Origin: JAJCZB01 sp964350195
GTDB taxonomy: Bacteria > Babelota > Babeliae > Babelales > Vermiphilaceae
NCBI GenBank assembly: GCA_964350195.1
Contig: CAYGJB010000006.1
Span: 1 to 52,234 of the forward strand
Reading direction: 5' to 3'
DNA: 52,234 nucleotides
Shown here one piece after another: positions 44,384 to 52,234 of the stretch; position 1 is the stretch's first letter, and each line of letters begins with the position of its first letter. The notes under the pieces were generated by a model that searched no databases, had not been told where the DNA came from, and saw only the letters and a list, made by a program, of their open reading frames with translations. A program made the translations under genes and the position numbers.

Positions 44384-45685
44384 TTAAATATCCCACGCAA
44401 CTTCAATGCCCAAATTACCTCCACCAATGCCGGTCGTAAAAATACGTTTTCCGCCAGCTACAAAGTTGTAGAATGCTGCTATGCGAGGGCCAACTATTTT
44501 ATCTTCCCGGGCAAAATCGTACTCAATAATAAAGTTGAGGGTATGCATTTTCCAATTAAATAAAGAGGAGTCGCTGTTTGCTACGCTCACATTAAATGTA
44601 TCAACATCACATGGAGTAACTTCGTCACGATTTTTGTTTACGAAGCTATAGCCTAGAAGGAATGAGAGGCCATGAATGAAATGATCGAATTTTATATAGC
44701 CTCCAGCTTCCCATAACGATCCTCGCTCAATCTTTGTCTCTCCTTTTGCAAGCTTAATAACTCCACTTTGAAATTGTCCGGTTTTCAATCGAATACATTT
44801 TGTTTTGCTTGCGAATACTAAAGCATCAAAATGCATTCCCAAAGTAAGCCAATCAAATGCACCAAAGGCTAGATCACCTGATATGATCGCGCCTATATGC
44901 CCGTTGTAGCCGAATGGAATAGAGAAAATTTGATCTTCGCATTTTTCTTTTCCCGATGGAATAAGCATGCCCAATTTGAACGTAGTGTCGACAAAATCAA
45001 GTACTTCAGTTTTTTGAAATGAATATGTCCATCCGAGTAATAATGATATATCTCCGATATTTGTCTTGTTGTAGCAATCTTGCTTCAAGCAATAACGAGC
45101 TAAAATGTCGTCAAAATTAGTTTTAAATGCTTGCCAAATTGGGGTATTGATGTTAGGGCAGGTATCATCTGTAGGAGAAATGTCACAAAACCGAATGTCA
45201 TCAACTTTAATTTGCCGGATTGGAAAATAAAGGTTTATAAAGAACCCCCGTTTTATGTTTTGCGAAATTGAAAGAATAGCTTCTAGTGTGCTGAAATTGG
45301 CATTGATGGAAAAATTGGCAAACTTTGAAATTTTTTTGCAGGCATCGGCTGATGTTGCGCAGCGAGAAGGCAGAAGCTCAAGTTGCTGCAGGATCAAATC
45401 AAGAGGATTTGAAAGATTTTTTCCGGGGACACCAGCTCCCAATTCATGCATATCGTTGGTGCCATAAATATCAAAGAGAGGAACCATTGTATGATCTTTG
45501 TTGCGTGCTTTTGAGGTTGAGCCCCCTTGTACAAAAAAATCAAATGTTGATAAATAATCTCGATCTAAACGTGGCTCAGAAAAAAAATCAGTTGCGCGAT
45601 AATAGTGGGCATGGCCATACCCCATAAGCTGATATGTTCCCAAGCATAATGCGAGTAATAAATAGTGGCGGAAATATTGGTTCAT
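44384..45685 (-). CDS. Probable outer-membrane beta-barrel protein
   Basis: 433 residues. Signal peptide MNQYFRHYLLLALCLGTYQLMGYG, a soluble first part with cysteine pairs (CATSADACKK, CDISPTDDTC, YCLKQDC), then alternating amphipathic strands (ISLLLGWTYSFQ, FKLGMLIPSG, AGGYIKFDHFIHGLSFLLGYSF, LNFIIEYDF). It ends in NLGIEVAWDI, close to the aromatic-ended C-terminal strand of barrel proteins. Ribosome site AAAGGAAC upstream. First gene of a pair with the 979-residue protein. No specific family recognised. Confidence 0.65.
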   Translation of the reverse strand: MNQYFRHYLLLALCLGTYQLMGYGHAHYYRATDFFSEPRLDRDYLSTFDFFVQGGSTSKARNKDHTMVPLFDIYGTNDMHELGAGVPGKNLSNPLDLILQQLELLPSRCATSADACKKISKFANFSINANFSTLEAILSISQNIKRGFFINLYFPIRQIKVDDIRFCDISPTDDTCPNINTPIWQAFKTNFDDILARYCLKQDCYNKTNIGDISLLLGWTYSFQKTEVLDFVDTTFKLGMLIPSGKEKCEDQIFSIPFGYNGHIGAIISGDLAFGAFDWLTLGMHFDALVFASKTKCIRLKTGQFQSGVIKLAKGETKIERGSLWEAGGYIKFDHFIHGLSFLLGYSFVNKNRDEVTPCDVDTFNVSVANSDSSLFNWKMHTLNFIIEYDFAREDKIVGPRIAAFYNFVAGGKRIFTTGIGGGNLGIEVAWDI

Positions 45686-45876
45686 TAATGGTTCCTTTTT
45701 TGCAAGATCAGCATTGGATGCTCGAATTTTAGTTATAAATAAATTATACCAAAAAGAAAAGGAGAGGCAGATATATTTGGACTAATTGCTTTTTTATTGG
45801 GACAAAGTACTCTTATAGATGAAAATGAACTTATTAAGCGCTGGCGTTGGCTGGCGCTTTTACATAGGAATGTATT

Positions 45877-46407
45877 ATGGAAAAAGATATCGAAAATTCA
45901 ATAAATGAATCTCAGAAAAAAGACTCAAAGCCGGAGATTGAAGGGGAATCATTCTCAGAAGATAGCGCTCTCTCTCAATGCCAAACAGCGCTTGCAGAAT
46001 GGCAAGATAAGTATACCCGTCTTACGGCAGATTTGGATAATTTCAAAAAGCGTACGATAAAAGAACGTGCTGACTGGGCTCAAGCATCTCAAGTTAAACT
46101 ACTTATTTCTCTTCTTGAAATTGTTGATAACTTTGATCGCGCAATGTCTATTGAGCAGGAAGTTCCTGAAGGGATGCAATCTTGGGTGGATGGTGTTTCT
46201 ATGATTCATAGTTCATTTAAAGAGTTTTTAGCTTCTGCAGGGGTAAAAGAAACATCGTATGATACATTTAATCCCGAATTTCATGAAGCTCTTATGCAAG
46301 TGCAATCCGATGATAAGCAATCGGGGGAGATTGTAGAGGTTATGGAGAAAGGATATATGCAGGGAGATCGCGTTTTAAGGCCAGCTAGAGTGAGCGTAGC
46401 AAAATAA
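45877..46407 (+). CDS. grpE: Nucleotide exchange factor GrpE
   Basis: Exchange factor for DnaK. 176 residues: acidic N-terminus, long coiled-coil helix (WQDKYTRLTADLDNFKKRTIKER), family stretch LLISLLEIVDNFDRAM, and C-terminal beta domain (NPEFHEALMQVQSDD...GEIVEVMEKGYMQGDRVLRPARVSV). dnaK and dnaJ are not in this window. A GC-rich hairpin (AAGCGC...GCGCTT, 45837-45862) stands just before the ribosome site AGGAATG. The next gene starts 13 bases after the stop. Confidence 0.93.
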   Translation: MEKDIENSINESQKKDSKPEIEGESFSEDSALSQCQTALAEWQDKYTRLTADLDNFKKRTIKERADWAQASQVKLLISLLEIVDNFDRAMSIEQEVPEGMQSWVDGVSMIHSSFKEFLASAGVKETSYDTFNPEFHEALMQVQSDDKQSGEIVEVMEKGYMQGDRVLRPARVSVAK

Positions 46408-46420
46408 TAGAAGGATAAGC

Positions 46421-46900
46421 ATGAGAGCGCTAGCGAGTTGTGTAGTTTTATTATTTACTAATGCTGCTTTCTCCGTACCGGTTAGTTTAACTGTTGAGAT
46501 AGAAGATCCCTCTGGTGGTTTTCAGATTGCTTATGTGGAAAAAAAGATGAGGAAGAAGCAAGAAATAAAAAAGGGTTATTTGAATACGATGAGGTACTAT
46601 AAGAAGAAATTTAAAGCTAATAATACTACGGATGATCTAGCGGCTTATTTTTTAGCATATAATTCGCTAGGATCGAGATCATTTAAAAATCTTGCAACGG
46701 TAAAGCGAATTAAGAAAATTAATGATAAGCTTCTTGGATTGGTTAAAAAAAGGGCGATCGAGATTCCAATGCAAGCTAATGATACAACGACTGCACTTGT
46801 AACGACGATAACGTCATTCTCTATTGATTCCAAAAGCTGTGGTCAGCTATTACCAGGGCATGAATATCATATCGAAGATAATAAGGGCGTTAAGCTTTAA
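46421..46900 (+). CDS. Short exported protein, unknown function
   Basis: 159 residues, signal peptide MRALASCVVLLFTNAAFS, ribosome site AGAAGGATAAG. The mature part starts as a beta region (VSLTVEIEDPSGGFQIAYVEKK), then a strongly basic helical stretch (KKMRKKQEIKKGYLNTMRYYKKK) and a Thr-rich segment (NDTTTALVTTIT). No family recognised. Probably co-transcribed with grpE. Its 3' end overlaps the convergent DUF155 gene by 11 bases. Confidence 0.6.
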   Translation: MRALASCVVLLFTNAAFSVPVSLTVEIEDPSGGFQIAYVEKKMRKKQEIKKGYLNTMRYYKKKFKANNTTDDLAAYFLAYNSLGSRSFKNLATVKRIKKINDKLLGLVKKRAIEIPMQANDTTTALVTTITSFSIDSKSCGQLLPGHEYHIEDNKGVKL

Positions 46901-47993
46901 TGTAATGCAATATACCTATTACAAGCTCAATAAAAATCAATATAACAATAAGTACCTCAAGAATGTTTTCTCGAATTACATCCGTTTTATGCTGATACAC
47001 AAGAAGTACATCTTTTATGATTTCAAGCTTTCTTTCGATTGATGCTTGCCAGTTTTTTATATCCAGCTTTTTCATGAGCTGCTCATGAAATTCTGAATAG
47101 TAAGGATCGCCAGCTACTTTGATACTGCCCTCCAATTGCTCAGTAATCACTGAAATATCAACTTTTAGTTTTCCCAGAATAGCTATGGGATCGCTCGCGA
47201 GTGTATCAAGAAGAGGAAGGTAGGCTGATAATGGAATGGGCTCTGAGCCTCCACCTTCATAAATTTTGTTTAATTTTTGATCAAGAAGCCGATCAAAATA
47301 TTGCAACTCTAAGTGTTGCAGATTTGCAAATTCAATGAAAGAAAGAAGGTCGTAATAATCATCATCGTAAATGAAAGTAGTATCGGTATCTACGACAACG
47401 AGGTTTCCTCGATAATAGCCAATAGCAGAATCGAGAATTTCATTTTTTTGATACTCAGACAAAACCTCTGTTTCGAATCTGATAGTGGAAGCGATAAGGG
47501 CGCCAAACTGTTTTTGTAGTTGCGCGAGATCTATTTTTTTTGGTTGCGGGTTTACCTGGATAATATTATAGGAAGAGCGTGTCTGAAAAAATTTAGGCTG
47601 TGTAATGAACGGCTCTATTTTATTGAAAATTAACTTGAGGTCAGTAACGCTTTGTTCTTGGTATTGATAATAAATATCGTAAAACTCTTTTCGGAGTGTC
47701 TCAAGATTTTCAGTAAATGGGATTTTATAAGTTAAAGAGACAGCTCCAAATGAATGGAGCTTAACGCTTACGCATCGGGCGCTCTCATTTGGATGCGGAA
47801 GCTCTATGGCCAATGGAGCATTATAATTTTTGAAATACTTGGGGAGCGAGAGCGGGACGGTTTTGATCGCTCTGAGCTGTTCTACTTTTTCAAGATTAAT
47901 GTCATCTCCCACGTCAAAAGCATGGTAAATATAAATATGTCCCGAAAACTCATGCTCGGGGCTTAATGACTTGTCTTGAATTTGGTCTTGCAT
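46890..47993 (-). CDS. DUF155 (RMND1/RMD1/Sif2-like) family protein
   Basis: 367 residues. The family build is recognisable: an N-terminal alpha/beta region, the stretch VDTDTTFIYDDDYYDLLSFIEFANLQHLELQYFD, a helix KLEIIKDVLLVYQHKTDVIRENILEVLIVILIFIELVIGI, and a single C-terminal TM helix with a very short tail. The family is known from yeast and human mitochondria (RMND1, mitochondrial translation) and scattered bacteria; the bacterial role is not known to me. Tail-anchored topology is predicted, with the bulk in the cytoplasm. An acidic cluster (DDDYYD) stands out. Single gene on the minus strand. Confidence 0.7.
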   Translation of the reverse strand: MQDQIQDKSLSPEHEFSGHIYIYHAFDVGDDINLEKVEQLRAIKTVPLSLPKYFKNYNAPLAIELPHPNESARCVSVKLHSFGAVSLTYKIPFTENLETLRKEFYDIYYQYQEQSVTDLKLIFNKIEPFITQPKFFQTRSSYNIIQVNPQPKKIDLAQLQKQFGALIASTIRFETEVLSEYQKNEILDSAIGYYRGNLVVVDTDTTFIYDDDYYDLLSFIEFANLQHLELQYFDRLLDQKLNKIYEGGGSEPIPLSAYLPLLDTLASDPIAILGKLKVDISVITEQLEGSIKVAGDPYYSEFHEQLMKKLDIKNWQASIERKLEIIKDVLLVYQHKTDVIRENILEVLIVILIFIELVIGILHYIKA

Positions 47994-48130
47994 ATAATCT
48001 CAACTCCTTAAAAGTTATTTGCTTATCTTAACCATACCATAAGATGATTTTGACTCAACTTATTTGAGCTATTGATGTAGAAAATATACATTAGGCATAG
48101 TTTACGTTTATTTGTAATTAAGGAAATCGT

Positions 48131-48430
48131 ATGAAACTTAAGTTGGGTTTTATGTTTGCTTTATTAATTGCTATTGAGTGCTATGCCACTAAAAAGCAAT
48201 TAGTTTCAAAGGGAGATCTGCAGAAAGCGAATATTTTTTTTCTGTGTAAGATAAAAAATATTAAAGATAAAGAGCTAGAAACGTATTCAAGGTTGCGAAA
48301 GAAGATTTTTCAACCAGATAGGTATGGTTACTCTAAAAATGTATACTATTCAACAAGGCAATCGAGGATTGCTTCTATAAAAAATGAAATTCGGGCTATT
48401 CAATACGAGATAGAAGAAGAGTTATTGTAA
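48131..48430 (+). CDS. Very short exported basic protein, unknown function
   Basis: 99 residues. Signal peptide MKLKLGFMFALLIAIECYA with AAGGAAATC upstream. The mature part of about 80 residues is highly basic and helical (KKQLVSKGDLQKANIFFLCKIKNIKDKELETYSRLRKKI) and ends in an acidic helix (EIEEELL). No family recognised. Followed by a terminator before the convergent lepA. Confidence 0.6.
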   Translation: MKLKLGFMFALLIAIECYATKKQLVSKGDLQKANIFFLCKIKNIKDKELETYSRLRKKIFQPDRYGYSKNVYYSTRQSRIASIKNEIRAIQYEIEEELL

Positions 48431-48463
48431 CGATAAGATTTAAAAATAACGTTGAATTTAGTT

Positions 48464-48494
48464 GCGCCAACGGATTGTAGGCCGTCGGCGCTTT
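48464..48494. terminator. Terminator between the small exported gene and lepA
   Basis: GCGCCAACGG pairs with CCGTCGGCGC (one mismatch) across an 8-base loop, followed by TTT on the plus strand. Confidence 0.65.
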
Positions 48495-48510
48495 CCTGTT
48501 GGATTTGAAT

Positions 48511-50334
48511 CTAAGTTTTCTTTAAGATGCTTAAAAATGCTTCTTGAGGTACTTCTATATTCCCTACTTGCTTCATTTTCTTTTTACCTTCCTTCTGCTT
48601 CTCCAAAAGTTTTCGTTTACGACTAATATCACCGCCATAGCATTTTGCGGTTACATCTTTTCGTAGTGGTGCCACTCTTTCGCGAGCAATTATTTTTGCC
48701 CCAACAGCAGCTTGGATTATCACTTCATAAAGCTGACGAGGGATTGCTTGCTTAAGGCGTTGTGTAAGATCGCGACCAATATAATAGGCATTATCTCTGT
48801 GTACAATCACTGATAACGCATCTACTGGTTTTCCGTTCAGCAGCACATCCATTTTTACTAAATCCGATGGCTCATATCCTGCTTCATCATAATCAAAACT
48901 GGCATATCCAGAGCTTATTGATTTGAGTTGGTCATAAAAGTCAGTAGCTACTTCATTGAGTGGAAGCTTGTATTTTAGAATGACACGCTCTTCATTCAAG
49001 TAACTCATATTTTGTTGAACACCACGCTTTTCTTCACAAAGCTTGATCATATTTCCCAAATATGTTTTGGGTACAATAATGGTTGCATTGATGATTGGTT
49101 CATAAATTGTTTCAATTGTGCCTGGATCAGGAAAGTCTGAAGGACTCTCAACAGCGAACGATTCACCAGTGTATTTTAGCTTAACCTTATAGAGTACGCT
49201 TGGAGCTGTGGGGATCACCGATAGATTATATTCTTGTTCTAAGCGCTGTTTGAACACATCCATGTGAAGCAAACCAAGAAACCCACAACGGAATCCGAGT
49301 CCTAGAGCGGTAGAAGATTTTTTTTCGAAGGTTACGCTTGCATCATTTAACGTAAGTTTCTCGATTGCTTCTTGAAACGGCTCGAACTCTTCACTATCAA
49401 CGGGATAGAGCCCGGCAAATACCATTGGCTTTGCTGGTTTAAAACCAGGTAACGGTTTAACTGGTTTTTTTGCGCGGTAGATTGTGTCTCCAACGCGAGC
49501 TTCTTTTACGCTTTTCATACCAGTTATTAAATATCCTACTTGGCCCGGGTATAGTGCTTTCATGGGAATAGGTTCAGGATACATTAAGCCAAGCTCAAGA
49601 ACTTCATAGGTGCTTTCTGATTGAGCAAGTGTAACCATATCTCCTTTTTTTATTTCACCGTCATGTAATGTAATCAAGCAGATTACGCCACGATATTCAT
49701 CAAACCACGAATCAAAAAGAAGAGCTTTTAGTGGTTGCTCAACTGATCCATGTGGCTTGGGAACTCGTGATATAATGTTGTTCAAGATATCTTTGGTACC
49801 TATGCCAGATTTTGCAGAGGCAGCAATAATTTCTTTTGGCTTAAAATCAAATAATGTATCAAGCTCGTTAGTAACACGTTCAATGTCCGCGGTGGGTAGG
49901 TCTATTTTATTTATTACCGGAATGATAGTGAGGTCTTGATCAAATGCTAAATAAAAGTTGGCCATAGTTTGTGCCTGTACTCCTTGAGCTGCATCTACCA
50001 AAAGCAGAGCTCCTTGGCATGCATAGAGAGATCGGGATACTTCATAGCTGAAGTCAACGTGTCCAGGAGTATCAATTAAATTGAGCAGGTACATAGTTCC
50101 TTCATGCTCATAAAACATAGATGCTGTTTGAGCTTTTACGGTGATGCCTCGCTCTCTCTCCACTTGAAGCTTATCCATGAATTGATCTTTTTTGGTACGA
50201 TCAGAAAGAGTTCCTGTATATTCCAGTAGGCGATCAGAAAGGGTTGATTTTCCATGATCAATATGGGCAATAATAGAAAAATTTCGAATACGATCCGGAG
50301 TGAAATCTTCAAGCTTTATTTTTTTAATGTCCAT
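48511..50334 (-). CDS. lepA: Elongation factor 4 (LepA)
   Basis: Ribosome-associated GTPase. 607 residues, normal length. G1 is AHIDHGKST, G2 RGITVKAQ, G3 DTPGHVDF and G4 NKIDLP. The LepA-specific C-terminal domain ends with DVTAKCYGGDISRKRKLLEKQKEGKKKMKQVG. Single gene, divergent from the LOG-family gene by 83 bases. Confidence 0.97.
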   Translation of the reverse strand: MDIKKIKLEDFTPDRIRNFSIIAHIDHGKSTLSDRLLEYTGTLSDRTKKDQFMDKLQVERERGITVKAQTASMFYEHEGTMYLLNLIDTPGHVDFSYEVSRSLYACQGALLLVDAAQGVQAQTMANFYLAFDQDLTIIPVINKIDLPTADIERVTNELDTLFDFKPKEIIAASAKSGIGTKDILNNIISRVPKPHGSVEQPLKALLFDSWFDEYRGVICLITLHDGEIKKGDMVTLAQSESTYEVLELGLMYPEPIPMKALYPGQVGYLITGMKSVKEARVGDTIYRAKKPVKPLPGFKPAKPMVFAGLYPVDSEEFEPFQEAIEKLTLNDASVTFEKKSSTALGLGFRCGFLGLLHMDVFKQRLEQEYNLSVIPTAPSVLYKVKLKYTGESFAVESPSDFPDPGTIETIYEPIINATIIVPKTYLGNMIKLCEEKRGVQQNMSYLNEERVILKYKLPLNEVATDFYDQLKSISSGYASFDYDEAGYEPSDLVKMDVLLNGKPVDALSVIVHRDNAYYIGRDLTQRLKQAIPRQLYEVIIQAAVGAKIIARERVAPLRKDVTAKCYGGDISRKRKLLEKQKEGKKKMKQVGNIEVPQEAFLSILKKT

Positions 50335-50352
50335 AGCGCTTTATCGTTGAGG

Positions 50353-50361
50353 TGTTATAAT
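50353..50361 (+). promoter_or_regulatory. Predicted extended -10 promoter of the LOG-family gene
   Basis: TGTTATAAT (TG-N-TATAAT) about 57 bases upstream of the start; fits the extended -10 form seen elsewhere in the window. Confidence 0.5.
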
Positions 50362-50417
50362 ATTTTCTAGTGTAGATATCAGGCTAGATTTGTAAACAAA
50401 GAAAAGGTGGCGTACCT

Positions 50418-51077
50418 ATGAAAAAACATCTTTTAGTATTTGCTTTAGTTTTGGTATTTGGAGCAAATATACGTGGTGCTAATCGAAGAGTTGCGGTATT
50501 TTGTAGTGCAGATGATAAAGTGTCCCAGGAGTATAAACAACTTGCACATGAACTGGGTGCTCGATTGGGGGCTCATACAACTGGGCTAGTAACCGGAGGA
50601 TCTAAAACTGGCCTTATGAAGGAGGTAGTTGATGGCTACCTTGAGACAGGGGAACCGCAAGAGATATTTGGCGTATTGCCCCAATCTTTGAAAAGATATG
50701 ATGTGCATCATGCATCAATTCCATTGCTTAACCTCATATGGGTAAATTCGATTCATGTGCGACTTGCTCGCTTTCATGAACTTGCTAATGTGGTGATCGC
50801 GCTTCCTGGCGGCTTTGGCACATTGCATGAACTTTTGGATTTTATGGTTCACAAGCAATTTGGCTTGATTCAAATGCCAATTATTTTGATCAATCACGAT
50901 GGTTTTTGGGATAGCCTGATGATACAATTTAATCATATGAAAGATCAGGAACTTCTTTCGCAAAAAGCGCTTGATGGATTACGAGTAGTGGGAACAGTAC
51001 AAGAATGCATCGACATTATTGCTCGGTTAGATTGTGGCGAAAAACAGGGACTGCAAGATCGATACTGGGAACGGTAA
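50418..51077 (+). CDS. LOG-family (lysine decarboxylase-like) protein with export signal
   Basis: 219 residues. The LOG motif PGGFGTLHE is at 130-138, with the upstream VTGGSKTGLMKEV (58-70) and an Arg in IHVRLARFHELANVV. LOG proteins are nucleoside-monophosphate phosphoribohydrolases; plant, fungal and some bacterial members release cytokinins. Unusually, the protein begins with what looks like a signal peptide (MKKHLLVFALVLVFGANIRG, cleavage near GA|NRRV) before the Rossmann core, which starts at RRVAVFCSADD. Ribosome site AAAAGGTGG. It is the last intact gene before the decayed IS and toxin region. Confidence 0.8.
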   Translation: MKKHLLVFALVLVFGANIRGANRRVAVFCSADDKVSQEYKQLAHELGARLGAHTTGLVTGGSKTGLMKEVVDGYLETGEPQEIFGVLPQSLKRYDVHHASIPLLNLIWVNSIHVRLARFHELANVVIALPGGFGTLHELLDFMVHKQFGLIQMPIILINHDGFWDSLMIQFNHMKDQELLSQKALDGLRVVGTVQECIDIIARLDCGEKQGLQDRYWER

Positions 51078-51104
51078 GCGCGATTGGTGAAACGAAAATC
51101 TTTT

Positions 51105-51789
51105 GAGTCTGTCTTCATGACAAAATAAAAAAAGGATAGAATATCTTCTTCGATAAGGAGATGATATGAGATATCCAAGCGATTTAAAAGATAAGCAATG
51201 GGATAGGATTAAACACTATTTTAACAATGGAAATCGATCCAAATACGACAAGCGAATATTGATAAACGGCGTTTTGTACGTAGTTCGTTCTGGGTGCCAA
51301 TGGCGATTACTACCTCGAGATTTTCCAAACTGGAAAACCGTATATAGTTTCTATCGTCGCATATGTATGGGGAATATTTGGGAAAAAATTCTGACTGAGC
51401 TTGTTATTCGAACAAGAGCTCAGTCAGGAAGAGATTGGATGCCAACATTTTGTATCATCGATAGCCAAAGTATTAAAACAACTGGCGCTGCAGAGAAAAG
51501 AGGAATTGATGGCGGAAAAAATCAAAGATCACAGAAGGCACATCGTAACAAATACACAAGGCAATCTGCTTCATGTAAAAGTTCATGCTACTAATATCCA
51601 TGATTCTATGGCAGAAGTTTCAGTTTTAGAGACCGCATTTGAAAAATATTCTTCTATCTTGGGTGTATCCGCAAATGCAGGTTATCGGGGGACTACAGAA
51701 TCATTCATAAAATCTATTGGAAAATTTTGTTCGAATTGCGCATATTTATACTCTTATTCAATGATTGACCTACTCATGAAGACAGGCTC
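51105..51789 (+). mobile_element. Internally deleted IS5-type insertion sequence (685 bp)
   Basis: Terminal inverted repeats of 16 bp with 15 matches: GAGTCTGTCTTCATGA at 51105-51120 and the reverse complement of GAGCCTGTCTTCATGA at 51774-51789. Between them lies a broken IS5-family transposase. Relatives are usually about 830-900 bp, so some 150-200 bases are missing. No clear target-site duplication is visible. Confidence 0.8.
51166..51789 (+). pseudogene. IS5-family transposase, frameshifted and truncated
   Basis: First part (51166-51594 frame) has the family N-terminus MRYPSDLKDKQWDRI, GCQWRLLPRDFPNW and the first catalytic Asp in CIIDSQSIKTT. At the A6 run 51516-51521 the homology moves to the +1 frame (KIKDHRRHIVTNTQGNLLHVKVHATNIHD, second catalytic Asp), which runs to 51811. 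The third motif, normally an R-W-V-V-E-R-T-type glutamate segment, is missing. The protein jumps from YRGTTESFIKSIGKFC to an end-like AYLYSYSMIDLLMK, so an internal deletion probably lies around 51720-51760. AAGGAG precedes the start. Not functional. Confidence 0.8.
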
Positions 51790-52206
51790 TAAAAGATGCC
51801 AAGGTTCCTGAAGGTTTTGTGAGAATGTCTCGCGAGATGTTTAAAGGCAATAGTCATCAAGTAGTGGTAGAAGGCGGTGGCAAGATTTTCCTTCCTGATA
51901 CTGAATCGCAAATGCTGAAGATGAACTTTGATCAAAAGCATTCAGGAACAGAAAGAGGATTTGTAACAAAAATAACAACAAAAGAAGCAACAAAGATGGC
52001 TGAGAAGCTTGGCTTTAATGGTACAAACTACACTTCTAACGGACAAAAGGTCTTTCAAAAAGGCAATATTTATCACTATTGATGTAGATTCTCATAATGG
52101 TGGAGTATGGAAAATGGCTAATTCAGTTAAAAACCTAGCCCGCAAAAAAACTAAAATGGGAACATATGATCAATTTTTAAATAAGAACCTATCCCAAAAT
52201 TCATAA
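51780..52206 (+). pseudogene. Remnant of a polymorphic toxin C-terminal domain (Ntox21-like)
   Basis: Open from 51780, directly at the right end of the IS, reading KDAKVPEGFVRMSREMF and KMAEKLGFNGTNYTSNGQKVFQKGN. At about 52062-52072 the frame shifts by +1 and continues ITIDVDSHNGGVWKMA, KNLARKKTKMGTYDQFLNK before the right IS tip ends it at a stop (52204-52206). The GQKVF...DVDSHNGGVWK...GTYD pattern is that of the toxin C-terminal family I know as Ntox21, a predicted RNase found at the ends of Rhs/CdiA-type proteins. The long N-terminal carrier is absent, no immunity gene is visible, and both ends are cut by IS sequences. Confidence 0.6.
52184..52202. repeat. 19-bp terminal inverted repeat, probable left end of an IS
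   Basis: Exact reverse complement of 34-52. It replaces the expected last residues of the toxin fragment (NLSQNS instead of the family's usual end), which suggests the IS inserted there. The remaining 32 bases to the window edge would be IS interior. Confidence 0.6.
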
Positions 52207-52234
52207 GTACCTCAAAGTGTAGAATGTAGCGGCA

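Noticed and set aside
51510..51530. Programmed -1 frameshift in the transposase as in some IS5-group elements
   Set aside because: The continuing frame is +1, not -1, and the catalytic glutamate region is deleted, so decay is the simpler explanation.

Overview
The window is an AT-rich bacterial chromosome segment with about 50 protein genes and two tRNAs. Gene content suggests a reduced, host-associated Gram-negative lineage: a Tol cluster, many short exported proteins of no known family, an ankyrin-repeat protein, beta-barrel and propeller-like surface proteins, and dispersed housekeeping genes. My best guess is Candidatus Dependentiae (TM6/Babeliales). That is inference from gene style; no marker was searched.

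Layout. 1-53: apparent end of an insertion sequence (IS). 0.1-1.9 kb: two-gene ABC-2 exporter. 1.9-5.3 kb: anchored beta-carbonic anhydrase, exported DUF4097 protein, CCA-adding enzyme with HD domain. 5.4-8.3 kb: tolQ-tolR-tolA/tonB-like-tolB without pal. 8.4-11.7 kb: ftsH, an inositol-monophosphatase-family gene, rpmB, rpsT. 11.8-12.7 kb: two short Cys-rich exported proteins. 12.7-21.0 kb (minus strand): two large paralogous membrane-anchored proteins that look like enzymatically dead relatives of sigma54 activators, the second translationally coupled to a xerC/xerD recombinase and then penicillin-binding protein 2. 21.2-26.2 kb: nth, a TM protein, thrS, a PIN-PhoH ATPase. 26-29.4 kb (minus): tRNA-Lys, tRNA-Leu, tig, trxB, rpmH, rnpA, yidD. 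30-31.3 kb: ankyrin and small exported genes. 31.3-33.2 kb (minus): tsf-pyrH-frr without rpsB. 33.4-41.4 kb: argS, mnmA, pgsA, ssb among exported proteins of unknown function. 41.4-45.7 kb (minus): beta-barrel and 979-residue propeller-like surface pair. 45.9-51.1 kb: grpE, DUF155/RMND1-type protein, lepA, an exported LOG-family protein. 51.1-52.2 kb: a dead IS5-type element, a broken polymorphic-toxin C-terminal domain, and the start of an IS whose tip is the inverted match of the one at position 34.

The most interesting parts are the tandem degenerate sensor/DNA-binding proteins (15.3-21.0 kb) with a candidate plus-strand small RNA between them, and the IS-bounded, decaying toxin remnant on the right. 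Most of the rest is core housekeeping: translation (CCA enzyme, thrS, argS, tsf, frr, lepA, ribosomal proteins), tRNA modification, protein quality control (ftsH, tig, grpE) and envelope upkeep (tol, mrdA, pgsA). Short exported proteins, which probably face the periplasm or host, are interspersed. Frequent promoter-like sites of the extended -10 form TGnTATAAT and AGGAG-type ribosome sites fit ordinary sigma70 expression.
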